Assembly (NCBI RefSeq): GCF_002933775.1
Contig: NZ_BEWV01000136.1
Span: 1-64,000, forward strand
Direction: 5' to 3'
Source: Prevotella sp. MGM1
GTDB taxonomy: Bacteria > Bacteroidota > Bacteroidia > Bacteroidales > Bacteroidaceae
Length of the DNA stretch: 64,000 nucleotides
Part shown: one piece after another, positions 52,655-60,880 of the stretch
How the letters are laid out: every line of letters starts with the position of its first letter
Numbering within the stretch: the first letter of the stretch is position 1
Translations under genes and position numbers: made by a program
Notes under the pieces: generated by a model
Databases searched by the model: none
The model's input: the letters and a program-made list of their open reading frames with translations, nothing else
Told to the model about the DNA's origin: nothing

Positions 52655-54544
52655 TTATGCCAGTTCAAGGTCAAGCAGTGCCCGTAATTTCTCAATGGCC
52701 GGATTTTGCCGGCTCATCATTTCAAATTGTTCTCTTCTGGTTAATACTTTCACTTGTTCGTTCCGCTCGGCCATTTTCATATTGAACGTGATCTCACTGT
52801 TATGCAGATAAAGCTTCAGCGTGTTTACGACGCTTCCTCGTATGGCTTGTATCTGATCGAGCATGATTTGGTTTTCCACCGTAACTTCAATATTCGGAAA
52901 TTCCGTTATTACGGGATTCATATTTTTCATCCGTGCGGCTATGCCGCTCAGTTTCTGCGGCATCCGGTTGCACATGGACATCCACTGAAATTCAAGTTCT
53001 TGTTGAGTGAATTCCTGATATTCGTTTTTATTTGTCGAGTTCGGATCGTCTGTTCCGAGTGTACCAGGAATGATTTGCATTTTCTTCGGTTTTGACATTT
53101 GCCGAAGATTATTCCATGAGTATCCTAATGCTCCTTTACTGTCTTTGAGCACAATGCGTGATGTCGTTTTTTGCGTAGGTGATATAGAGTTGCCCGATTG
53201 TACGGTTGTCGTTTGCGGTTGGACATCAATATCGGCATTGTCGGATTTGGTATTTGTACTTACTGATATCTCTTTTTCTGGAGTAGCCACATTGTCTGTG
53301 GCTACAGGCTTTGTTGATTTAGCAATGCTTGAATTTTGCCCGGCGGCGGCCACCTGCGGAGCCTCCATGTGTTGTCGGGATTGCTGAATCAGGTTCTTGA
53401 ACAGGGATTTTAATCTCTTGGGGCAACGCCCCGCGGCAGGAGAGTCTTCGGGTTGTGTTATTTGTCCGATCTCTATCAGCGTAAGCTCCACTAAAAGACG
53501 CTTGTTGCTGCTTTGACGGTAGTTTATATCGCAGTTGTTCATTATTTTCAATGCCTGATACAAAAATCTTGTATCACAGCGCCCGGCTTGCTGTTTGTAC
53601 ATTTCCCTGCGACTGTCGCTCACTTCAAGCAACGGGAGTGTGCTTTCATCTTTTGCCATCAGTACGTTGCGCACGTGCTTTGCCAGTCCGCCGATGAGCA
53701 GTCCACCGTCAAATCCATTGCTTATTAGATTGTTGAGCAATATCATTATTCCGCTGATATTGTTTTTGATACTCAGATCCACTATCTTGAAATAGTTGTC
53801 GGAATCAAGCACGTTGAGATCTTCGATAACTTTCTGGTATGTTATGTCGCCTTGGCAGAAACTTGCCGCCTGGTCGAATATGGAGAGGGCGTCCCGCATT
53901 CCTCCGTCAGCCTTATCTGCAATGACGGCCAACGCTTCCTCCTCATATTTGATGCCTTCGCTGTCTGCCACGTTTTTCAGATGTGCTATGGTGTCCTGCA
54001 CTGTCATACGCTCGAAGTCATAGATTTGGCATCTTGACAGGATTGTAGGCAGGATTTTGTGCTTTTCTGTGGTTGCGAGCACGAATATGACATGTGCGGG
54101 CGGCTCTTCAAGTGTTTTTAGAAAGGCGTTGAATGCCGCTGTGGACAGCATGTGGACCTCATCTATGATGAACACCTTGTATTTTCCTACTTGGGGTGGG
54201 ATGCGTGTCTGCTCCATAAGGGTCTTTATATGCTCCACTGAGTTGTTGCTCGCTGCGTCAAGTTCGAATATGTTGAATGAGCGTTGTTCGCTGAAAGCCT
54301 TGCAACTCTCGCATTCGCCGCATGCTTCTCCATCTGCTGTCGGGGTCATGCAGTTTATTGCCTTGGCGAAAATTCGTGCACAAGTGGTCTTGCCGACTCC
54401 TCTCGGTCCGCAGAAAAGATAGGCATGTGCCAACTTGCCGCTCTTCACCGCATTCTTTAATGTTGTTGTCAGAGATTTCTGTCCAACCACAGTATCGAAT
54501 GATGCCGGCCGGTATTTACGTGCCGAAACGATGTATTCTCCCAT
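52655..54544 (-). CDS. dnaX: DNA polymerase III subunits gamma/tau
   Basis: Clamp-loader ATPase of the replicative polymerase. Walker A is GPRGVGKTTCARIF (residues 46-59), the zinc module has CMTPTADGEACGECESC, Walker B is VFIIDEVHMLS, and the SRC sensor is in ILPTILSRCQIYDF. Domain III follows to about residue 360; a low-complexity Ser/Thr/Gln/Lys linker (about 375-480) leads to the tau-specific tail. 629 aa. A -7 box sits 26 nt upstream. No clear A-rich slippery heptamer with hairpin was identified for making gamma. Confidence 0.95.
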   Translation of the reverse strand: MGEYIVSARKYRPASFDTVVGQKSLTTTLKNAVKSGKLAHAYLFCGPRGVGKTTCARIFAKAINCMTPTADGEACGECESCKAFSEQRSFNIFELDAASNNSVEHIKTLMEQTRIPPQVGKYKVFIIDEVHMLSTAAFNAFLKTLEEPPAHVIFVLATTEKHKILPTILSRCQIYDFERMTVQDTIAHLKNVADSEGIKYEEEALAVIADKADGGMRDALSIFDQAASFCQGDITYQKVIEDLNVLDSDNYFKIVDLSIKNNISGIMILLNNLISNGFDGGLLIGGLAKHVRNVLMAKDESTLPLLEVSDSRREMYKQQAGRCDTRFLYQALKIMNNCDINYRQSSNKRLLVELTLIEIGQITQPEDSPAAGRCPKRLKSLFKNLIQQSRQHMEAPQVAAAGQNSSIAKSTKPVATDNVATPEKEISVSTNTKSDNADIDVQPQTTTVQSGNSISPTQKTTSRIVLKDSKGALGYSWNNLRQMSKPKKMQIIPGTLGTDDPNSTNKNEYQEFTQQELEFQWMSMCNRMPQKLSGIAARMKNMNPVITEFPNIEVTVENQIMLDQIQAIRGSVVNTLKLYLHNSEITFNMKMAERNEQVKVLTRREQFEMMSRQNPAIEKLRALLDLELA

Positions 54545-54963
54545 AAATATACCAATTTAAATATGCTTGCAAAGATAGTAATTAAACCGCAAAAATCAGC
54601 CTTTGGTATATTAAAAAAGAAATGTATATAGCCTTTTTGATACTGCCTTTTTTCGTAATGTCAGCTTATGTTTCTCACGTCAAGGTCATATTCCTTTATC
54701 GTTTTTATCCTGGTTGGAATGGTTTTGCCATGTGCTTTATGCTTATTTGACAGGTTGGTCCTTGCTGGACGATATGCGTACTATATTATTCCGGAGTGGA
54801 TAAAATCGTGTCAGTCTGTGGCTTCCCACTTATTGTTATCGCTTTTATATTGCTTTTAAAGGTAAAAAGCCTATGAAAGATTTTGCCATATCGGAAAATA
54901 TTTGTAACTTTGCCGCCCGACAGTGAGTATAATCATTTATAACAATAATATTTTAAAACAACA
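54545..54963. other. Divergent intergenic region between dnaX and L31
   Basis: 419 nt holding the dnaX promoter (minus TATCTTTG at 54570-54577) and the L31 promoter (54905-54912). A 63-codon hydrophobic plus-strand frame at 54668 has no support and is left out. Confidence 0.6.
54905..54912 (+). promoter_or_regulatory. Promoter -7 box of rpmE2
   Basis: TAACTTTG with a TTTTG -33-like element (54881-54885) 20 nt upstream; a full Bacteroidetes-type promoter. The leader to the ATG is about 45 nt. Confidence 0.7.
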
Positions 54964-55218
54964 ATGAAACAAGGTATTCATCCAGAAAACTATCGCCCCG
55001 TCGTATTCAAGGATATGTCCAACGGCGATATGTTCCTTACACGTTCTACATGCAAGGCTACAGATACAGTAGAATTTGAAGGAGAAACTTACCCGGTGGT
55101 AAAAGTCGAAATCTCAAGCACATCTCACCCGTTCTATACAGGTAAGAGCAAGCTTGTTGACACGGCTGGTCGCGTAGATAAGTTCATGAGCCGCTACGGT
55201 AAGGCTGCGAAGAAATAA
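54964..55218 (+). CDS. rpmE2: 50S ribosomal protein L31, type B
   Basis: 84-aa ribosomal protein starting [20 protein letters not shown]. It lacks the CxxC zinc-binding cysteines of the type A form, which marks it as the zinc-independent type B paralogue. [20 protein letters not shown] is the conserved C-terminal signature. In Bacteroidetes this is commonly the main L31. Monocistronic with strong promoter and terminator. Confidence 0.96.
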   Translation: MKQGIHPENYRPVVFKDMSNGDMFLTRSTCKATDTVEFEGETYPVVKVEISSTSHPFYTGKSKLVDTAGRVDKFMSRYGKAAKK

Positions 55219-55249
55219 GATATATATTTATCTTTAAGAAATTACAAAG

Positions 55250-55291
55250 GATGCGTCGGTGTAGTTGCATATGCACAGACGCATCTTTTTT
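55250..55291 (+). terminator. Terminator of rpmE2
   Basis: GATGCGTC (55250-55257) pairs with GACGCATC (55278-55285), followed by six T residues. Confidence 0.85.
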
Positions 55292-55553
55292 GGTTTATGG
55301 TATTGGCAGTCCCGTTTAATAGATGATAAAACCACGTCTGTTTATCAATTTTTTAAATCTTAGATCTTTAATGTTTGGAAGTGTCGTTCTATTTGTATGG
55401 TGATGTCCAATTGAATAATCAAAGCATATAAAATATTTATTATTGCATGGTGAGAACTTGTGTGGTACATTTAAAAACATTTTATTATAGTGGACGGTTG
55501 GAGTTGGACATGTGAAAAAAAGGATTGCTATATAGGGGGATATTTGTCTTTGA

Positions 55554-55595
55554 AATAAAAATGGCGGACCCACATCACCACGATGTAGGCCCGCC
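55554..55595 (-). terminator. Minus-strand hairpin with U-rich tail
   Basis: GGCGG-CC-ACATC pairs with GATGT-GG-CCGCC (55563-55595, two internal mismatches, loop ACCAC). On the minus strand it is followed by ATTTTTATTTC, the same tail as the 31543-31583 terminator. No minus-strand gene to its right explains it. Confidence 0.6.
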
Positions 55596-55946
55596 CGTTC
55601 ATTTCTGCTAACTACTAGTTATAAAAATTACTCACTAAAAAACAAATATCTGCTCACGTAGGGCAAAATATCATTGTTTTCAATCTTATTTTTTTTAAAA
55701 TAGTCAATACGTAAATATGTTTACAATTTATTGTTGTTTGATTTGAAAATCTTTTTATTTTAATTCCTGATTACAAATTTACAATTAATGATAAGTAAAT
55801 AACAATCAAAACGTTATGAAAATATGAATATATCACGATTTTTGACATATATCAACACAATTATCTGACAATAATAAAAAGATATTCAGATTGTCAAAAA
55901 CATCATAAAAAGAGAATAAACATTTGGGGGTAAAGCAGAAAATGAG

Positions 55947-55954
55947 TACTTTTG
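55947..55954 (+). promoter_or_regulatory. Promoter of the glutathione peroxidase gene
   Basis: TACTTTTG (-7) with TTTG at 55923-55926 (-33), 20 nt apart. Leader of about 55 nt. Confidence 0.65.
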
Positions 55955-56015
55955 CGACACAAACAATAAACAATGTAAACATTTATAATCGGATATAAAC
56001 ATTAATAATAAGAAG

Positions 56016-56567
56016 ATGAAAACAGTTTATGATTTCTCTGTCAAGGACAGAAAGGGCAAGGATGTATCACTCAAAGAATATGCCAATGAAGTGTTGCTGA
56101 TTGTCAACACTGCCACAAAGTGCGGCTTCACACCGCAGTATGAAGAGTTGGAGAAGTTGTATGAGAAATATCACAGCATGGGATTTGAGATCCTTGACTT
56201 TCCGTGCAATCAGTTCGGACAGCAGGCTCCCGGTACAGACGAGGCTATACATAGCTTCTGCAAGCTTACTTACGGAACGGAGTTCCCTCGCTTCAAGAAA
56301 ATCAAGGTTAACGGAGAGGATGCCGATCCGTTGTATAAGTTCTTGACAGAACGAAAGGGATTTGCCGGGTTTGATATGACTCACCCGATTGCGCCGAAGC
56401 TTGATGAGATATTATCCAATGAGGATCCGGATTATAAGGAGAAAGCGGATATAAAGTGGAACTTTACCAAGTTCCTTACAAATAAGAAAGGTGTTGTAGT
56501 GGCACGCTTCGAGCCGACAGAAAAGATAGAAAACATAGCCAAGCAGATAGAAGAACTGCTTGCATAG
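56016..56567 (+). CDS. Glutathione peroxidase-family thiol peroxidase
   Basis: Reduces hydroperoxides, in bacteria usually with thioredoxin rather than glutathione. The peroxidatic residue is Cys36 in VNTATKCGFTP (no selenocysteine). The catalytic Gln is in FPCNQFGQQAPG and the Trp in IKWNFTKFL. 183 aa. The thioredoxin reductase gene 119 nt downstream supplies a fitting electron source. Probably part of peroxide defence in an anaerobe. Confidence 0.94.
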   Translation: MKTVYDFSVKDRKGKDVSLKEYANEVLLIVNTATKCGFTPQYEELEKLYEKYHSMGFEILDFPCNQFGQQAPGTDEAIHSFCKLTYGTEFPRFKKIKVNGEDADPLYKFLTERKGFAGFDMTHPIAPKLDEILSNEDPDYKEKADIKWNFTKFLTNKKGVVVARFEPTEKIENIAKQIEELLA

Positions 56568-56686
56568 TCTTTCTGTCGGGAACCGCATGATGTGGATTGA
56601 ATATCTGAACAGTCTTTAATATCATGCTTCCATAAAGTAATATGCGTAATTTACATAATAGGAATACTTCCCATAAATAAAAAGCA

Positions 56687-57637
56687 ATGGAACAAAACCA
56701 TACCGAACACGTCCGTTGCCTCATTGTAGGTAGCGGACCTGCCGGATACACGGCAGCCATATATGCGGCCAGGGCCAATCTCAATCCGGTGATATACTGC
56801 GGAATACAGCCGGGCGGGCAATTGACGCAAACAACTACCGTTGAGAATTTTCCGGGCTATCCACAAGGAGTTGACGGCAACCAGATGATGATGGACCTAC
56901 GTGAGCAGGCCGAACGTTTCGGAACCGACATACGAGACGGTGAAATAGTTAAGGCTGATTTTTCGCAATCTCCTTACACTCTAACGGCAGAGGGTGGAAA
57001 AACAATCAAAACCGATACGGTGATTATCGCTACCGGTGCGTCTGCCAAGTATCTCGGGCTCGATGACGAGAAGAAATACAACGGCATGGGAGTATCTGCA
57101 TGCGCCACTTGCGACGGATTTTTCTATCGTAAGAAAAATGTTGCGGTAGTGGGTGGTGGCGATACGGCCTGCGAGGAAGCCATATATCTGTCAGGTCTTG
57201 CGGCAAAGGTATACTTGATTGTGCGTAAGCCGTATCTTCGTGCTTCGAAAGTGATGCAGGAGCGTGTGATGAAAACAGAGAATATTGAGGTGCTCTTCGA
57301 GCATAATACCCTTGGACTATTCGGTGAAAACGGTGTGGAAGGCGCTCATCTTGTGAAGCGTAAGGGTGAACCTGATGAAGAATTGGTTGATATCAGCATC
57401 GACGGTTTCTTCCTCGCTATAGGCCATAAGCCCAATAGCGATGTATTCAAGGAGTGGCTTGACACCGATGAGGTTGGCTATATAAAGAAGATAGACGGCA
57501 CGCCGAAAACCAAGGTTCCTGGTGTTTTTGTTGCCGGCGACGTGGCGGACCCTCACTATCGTCAGGCCATTTCAGCTGCAGGTTCCGGATGTCAGGCGGC
57601 GATAGAGGCTGAAAGATATTTGTCTAACATGCAATAA
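56687..57637 (+). CDS. trxB: Thioredoxin-disulfide reductase
   Basis: NADPH/FAD flavoenzyme that reduces thioredoxin. FAD motif LIVGSGPAGYTAAIYAARAN (residues 12-31), redox CxxC at Cys139-Cys142 (SACATCDGFFYR), NADPH motif VAVVGGGDTACEEA, and the C-terminal GVFVAGDVADPHYRQ. 316 aa. It follows the peroxidase on the same strand. Confidence 0.96.
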   Translation: MEQNHTEHVRCLIVGSGPAGYTAAIYAARANLNPVIYCGIQPGGQLTQTTTVENFPGYPQGVDGNQMMMDLREQAERFGTDIRDGEIVKADFSQSPYTLTAEGGKTIKTDTVIIATGASAKYLGLDDEKKYNGMGVSACATCDGFFYRKKNVAVVGGGDTACEEAIYLSGLAAKVYLIVRKPYLRASKVMQERVMKTENIEVLFEHNTLGLFGENGVEGAHLVKRKGEPDEELVDISIDGFFLAIGHKPNSDVFKEWLDTDEVGYIKKIDGTPKTKVPGVFVAGDVADPHYRQAISAAGSGCQAAIEAERYLSNMQ

Positions 57638-57687
57638 GATAAATACGAATATTCATATTTTATTATAATTCATTAATAAAAATACAA

Positions 57688-58128
57688 ATGAAAAAAACAA
57701 TCAGACTTGTTGCGGTGGCTATGTTCTGTGCCGCAACTGCATTGACATCGTGCGGTGATTCAAAGAAACAATGCGATGCGCAAGGTGGCGAGGCTCAGAC
57801 AGAACTTTCCACTTCTCAAAAGATAAAGTTGAGAGCTTTTGAGAAAGAGATGGAGAGGGTGAACAAGCAGTTGCCTATGGACATGGGGCAGGGGCTTACA
57901 CTTGTGAAAGCAGAGATCAAAGACGGTTTCATGACCAATACTTATACGTATAAGAAAGGCACGGATATTACAATAGACAACACCGAAGAGTCGAAAAAGG
58001 CTATCAAAGGTGCTGTCGGTGAGTCTATCAACCGTTTGAAAGAACTTAATCTCGGTGTGAAATATATCTATAAGGAGGAAGGCTCAAACATAGAGAACGT
58101 TATAACAATCTCTCCAGATGAGATGTGA
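57688..58128 (+). CDS. Lipoprotein of unknown function
   Basis: 146-aa lipoprotein: signal MKKTIRLVAVAMFCAATALT followed by lipobox SCGDSKK (Cys22). The mature part begins with a helix (QKIKLRAFEKEMERVNKQLP), then a beta/alpha region with DGFMTNTYTYKKGTDITIDN and INRLKELNLGVKYIYKEEGS. No domain recognised. It lies 50 nt after trxB and ends before a strong terminator, so may be the last gene of the gpx-trxB unit or have its own promoter. Confidence 0.8.
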   Translation: MKKTIRLVAVAMFCAATALTSCGDSKKQCDAQGGEAQTELSTSQKIKLRAFEKEMERVNKQLPMDMGQGLTLVKAEIKDGFMTNTYTYKKGTDITIDNTEESKKAIKGAVGESINRLKELNLGVKYIYKEEGSNIENVITISPDEM

Positions 58129-58175
58129 TAAGACCGGCAGATGCCTATCGTGGCATGGTTGACGGACACAAAAAG

Positions 58176-58239
58176 ACAAAGGGGTAAAGCCGCATAATGC
58201 GTAATCGCAGAATGAAGACTTTATCCCTTTGTTTTTTTT
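58176..58239 (+). terminator. Terminator after the lipoprotein gene
   Basis: ACAAAGGGGTAAAG (58176-58189) pairs with CTTTATCCCTTTGT (58219-58232; one mismatch), followed by a T-run to 58239. Confidence 0.85.
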
Positions 58240-58365
58240 GTTTATGTCCCGTTTACTAAAAGCATTTTGTATTTCAGTGAAAGTATTCTTGGCTTTTACT
58301 AAAAACATTCCCGCCTTTAATTAAAACTTAGTATGTATTTCTGTAAAATGTTGCTTCTGTTACAG

Positions 58366-58998
58366 TCAGATGATGTCCAACAGTTCGCTGAAATCATCTA
58401 TCACATAGTCCGCATTGCCGAAGTCTTCTTTTTTGCCGTTGCCATATGTCACGGCACATGTTTTCGTTCCTGCGCTGCGTCCCATATCGATGTCAAATGT
58501 CGTGTCGCCCACCACAAGTGCCTCGTCGGCTCGTCCGCCTGTAGCTTCCAGTATCTTGTATACCATTTCGGGTGCCGGTTTGGCTTCTGTCACGTCCCAT
58601 GCCGATACGATGTATGAGATATATGGTTCAAGTCCCATATCGTGTACAAACGCCACAAGCGTGTCCCGTCCTCTGCTGCTGGCTATGGTGAGTGTCAATC
58701 CGCGGTCGTGCATCTTTTTCAGGGTCTCCACCACGTTCGGGAATAAAGGTACTGCACCCGGCACGTTGTTTATGTCGAACAGTCTGGCGTAAGTCTCTTC
58801 GCACTTTTTTCCTATCTTCTCATCCATCGGTATCAGTTCCGTGAAAGTGCGGCGTAGCGGCAGGCCTATCATTGCCGCACACTCATCATTTGTTCTTTCC
58901 GGTAATCCGAGCTTGGCTATCGTCTGCTGCATCGTTTTCACTATCAGTGAGTTGGTGTCGCCCATCGTACCGTCGAAATCCAGAATAATAGTCTTCAT
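58366..58998 (-). CDS. HAD-superfamily phosphatase (phosphoglycolate phosphatase-like)
   Basis: HAD subfamily IA hydrolase. Motif I IILDFDGTMGDTNSLI has the nucleophile Asp and the acid/base Asp at residues 6 and 8 or thereabouts. Motif II is LTIASSRGR, motif III Lys is in EAKPAPEMVYKIL, and motif IV is ALVVGDTTFDIDMGRSAG. The C1 cap domain is helical. 210 aa. Substrate not determinable; sugar phosphates or phosphoglycolate are typical. The symporter gene ends 60 nt upstream on the same strand. Confidence 0.9.
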   Translation of the reverse strand: MKTIILDFDGTMGDTNSLIVKTMQQTIAKLGLPERTNDECAAMIGLPLRRTFTELIPMDEKIGKKCEETYARLFDINNVPGAVPLFPNVVETLKKMHDRGLTLTIASSRGRDTLVAFVHDMGLEPYISYIVSAWDVTEAKPAPEMVYKILEATGGRADEALVVGDTTFDIDMGRSAGTKTCAVTYGNGKKEDFGNADYVIDDFSELLDII

Positions 58999-59058
58999 AT
59001 CGTTTTTTTATTTATCAGTTGTATATATTGTTTTGCCTTTCACCTGCCGTTGTCATGT

Positions 59059-60492
59059 TCATTTCTTAATGTTCTGCCTGCCAATTCCCGACGCATACAG
59101 TCCGCAGAAAGTCAGCATACCGTTCATCATCAGCAATTCATAACCGAATTTATATCCGGTTAGCCGCTGTGTAAGCATATCTATTGCAAAACAAAGCAGC
59201 GGTGATGCTATGGCGATATAAGGTGTCCATGCGTCGTTCACGTTCCTTCGAGTTGCCAGTCCGAAGGCGAACAGTCCCAACAGTGGGCCGTAGCTGTATG
59301 AACATATTATATATATGGCATCTATCACGTTGGTGGAGTTGACTGTCTTGAACAGCAGTATGCACGCCACGAAAAGAATGCACATTGCTATATGCGTGCG
59401 TCGGCGAAGCGTTTCATCACCGTATCGCCGTCTGATATCCACACAATAGCTTGTGGTCAGCGATGTCAGAGCCGAGTCGGCACTGCTGAACGATGCCGCC
59501 ACCATGCCGATTATGAAAAGGATGACGACCGGTACTCCGAGGTTGCCTGTGGCGGCGAACAGAGGCAGAATGTCATCTGTGGCAGAAGGTAATGCCACTC
59601 CCTGCCTCTCGGCGAGCGTCACGAGCAGAACGCCGAGAGAGAGAAACATGAGATTGACCGGAACAAAGGCAAAACCGTATGTGCACACGTCTTTGCGGGC
59701 TTCGCGCAAAGTCTTGCACGTAAGGTTTTTCTGCATCATGTCCTGATCAAGCCCCGTCATTACTATAACGATGAATATTCCGCTTATAAACTGTTTCCAG
59801 AAATTTTGTTTCGACATCCAGTCGTCGAAGACAAAAATACGGCTCATGTCGCTGTTCGCTACCGTATGCACGGCCTCGCGGAAAGTAAGTCCGAGGGCAT
59901 CGGCGACATTGACGAATATGAGAATGATGGCTGTAAACAGGCACACTGTCTGGAATGTGTCCGTCCATACAAGTGTCTTTATTCCTCCGCGATACGTGTA
60001 CAGCCATATCAGTGCCACCATACAAATCACGGTGACAGCAAAGGGAATGCCGGCAGCGCCGAAGACAAACCGTTGCAGGATTATGCATACAACGTAGAAT
60101 CTCACGGAGGCCATGGTCATCTTGGTGACGAGAAAGAACCATGATCCGGTCTTATAAGACCTGTCGCCAAGCCTTCTGCCGAGATAAGTGTAAATGGAAG
60201 TCAGGTTATGCTTGTAATAGAGAGGCAAGAGAACAAGCGCTATGGTGAAATATCCGAGTATGAAACCGAGGCATGTCTGTATATATGTCATGTCGGAATG
60301 TACCACCATGCCGGGCACCGACACAAATGTTATTCCGCTGATAGAGGCGCCAATCATGCCGAAGGCCACCATGTACCATGGCGAGCGACGTCCTGCCCTG
60401 TAAAAAGTCTCGTTTGTAGCTCCGCGCCCTGTTATCCTGCTTACAACGAAGAGTACAAGGAAATATACCAATACGGTGATGATGATTATCAT
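59059..60492 (-). CDS. Sodium:solute symporter (SSS family)
   Basis: A polytopic Na+-coupled symporter with 12-13 TM segments. Family landmarks are FYRAGRRSPWYMVAFGMIGA, GITFVSVPGMV, TGLDQDMMQKNLTCKTLREA and IGMVAASFSSADSALTSLTT, with the Na+-site serines. The ATG at 60492 is the only plausible start: an in-frame TAA lies four codons upstream. The -7 box TAACTTTG ends 4 nt before that ATG, which implies a leaderless mRNA. Substrate unknown (sugars, sialic acid, proline and pantothenate are all SSS substrates). 477 aa. Confidence 0.9.
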   Translation of the reverse strand: MIIIITVLVYFLVLFVVSRITGRGATNETFYRAGRRSPWYMVAFGMIGASISGITFVSVPGMVVHSDMTYIQTCLGFILGYFTIALVLLPLYYKHNLTSIYTYLGRRLGDRSYKTGSWFFLVTKMTMASVRFYVVCIILQRFVFGAAGIPFAVTVICMVALIWLYTYRGGIKTLVWTDTFQTVCLFTAIILIFVNVADALGLTFREAVHTVANSDMSRIFVFDDWMSKQNFWKQFISGIFIVIVMTGLDQDMMQKNLTCKTLREARKDVCTYGFAFVPVNLMFLSLGVLLVTLAERQGVALPSATDDILPLFAATGNLGVPVVILFIIGMVAASFSSADSALTSLTTSYCVDIRRRYGDETLRRRTHIAMCILFVACILLFKTVNSTNVIDAIYIICSYSYGPLLGLFAFGLATRRNVNDAWTPYIAIASPLLCFAIDMLTQRLTGYKFGYELLMMNGMLTFCGLYASGIGRQNIKK

Positions 60493-60496
60493 GCCG

Positions 60497-60504
60497 CAAA
60501 GTTA
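60497..60504 (-). promoter_or_regulatory. Promoter -7 box of the SSS symporter (leaderless)
   Basis: TAACTTTG on the minus strand is separated from the ATG by only CGGC. Transcription should start at or within a base or two of the start codon. Confidence 0.6.
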
Positions 60505-60844
60505 CTTTAATTCGTGCATTCGGCAAAGAAAAACGCCAAGAATACATGGATGATATGATGAAAAAGCCAGGTAACGATAATGTACCGACAGGCGATGTTG
60601 TCTGAAACTGTGATGATACAGTCGCTAATTTGCACTTTCTCTGTCTTTCAGTATCCGTATCTATTATAAAGCAAAAAAACGATAAGTGGTAAGTAATGGA
60701 CTGATAACCTGTTTTTACAGATTGTCAGTTTTATTGTGGTATATTATTTGATTTATATCATAAAACATGTTATTCGAGTGTTGATTTAGTATTAAAACAA
60801 TAAAAATAATAACAAAAACGATGTATAATGCAATAAAAATAATA
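60505..60844. other. Intergenic region between the symporter and trpB2
   Basis: About 340 nt of AT-rich sequence between divergent genes. Nothing beyond the two flanking promoters is recognised. Confidence 0.5.
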
Positions 60845-60852
60845 TACCTTTG
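60845..60852 (+). promoter_or_regulatory. Promoter -7 box of trpB2
   Basis: TACCTTTG, 28 nt upstream of the ATG at 60881. It excludes a longer frame starting at 60821. Confidence 0.6.
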
Positions 60853-60880
60853 CACTATTCAAACCAATAAACGAACATAT

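Larger units (their letters stand above)
55292..56015. other. AT-rich intergenic region with a minus-oriented hairpin
   Basis: These 724 nt contain a minus-strand terminator-like hairpin (55554-55595), a possible minus-strand -7 box TAAATTTG at 55773-55780 and the gpx promoter (55947-55954). A minus-strand frame at 55316-55573 lacks coding character. See the finding on a possible second orphan transcript. Confidence 0.55.

Noticed and set aside
54668..54859. 63-codon hydrophobic plus-strand frame
   Set aside because: No promoter placed for it, no recognised family, and codon use like the surrounding non-coding DNA.
55316..55573. 85-codon minus-strand frame after rpmE2
   Set aside because: Low-complexity AT-rich composition, no homology-like motif, and it starts within the terminator-like hairpin.
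60821..60880. Longer start for trpB2
   Set aside because: It would lie upstream of the -7 box at 60845-60852, so it would not be on the transcript.
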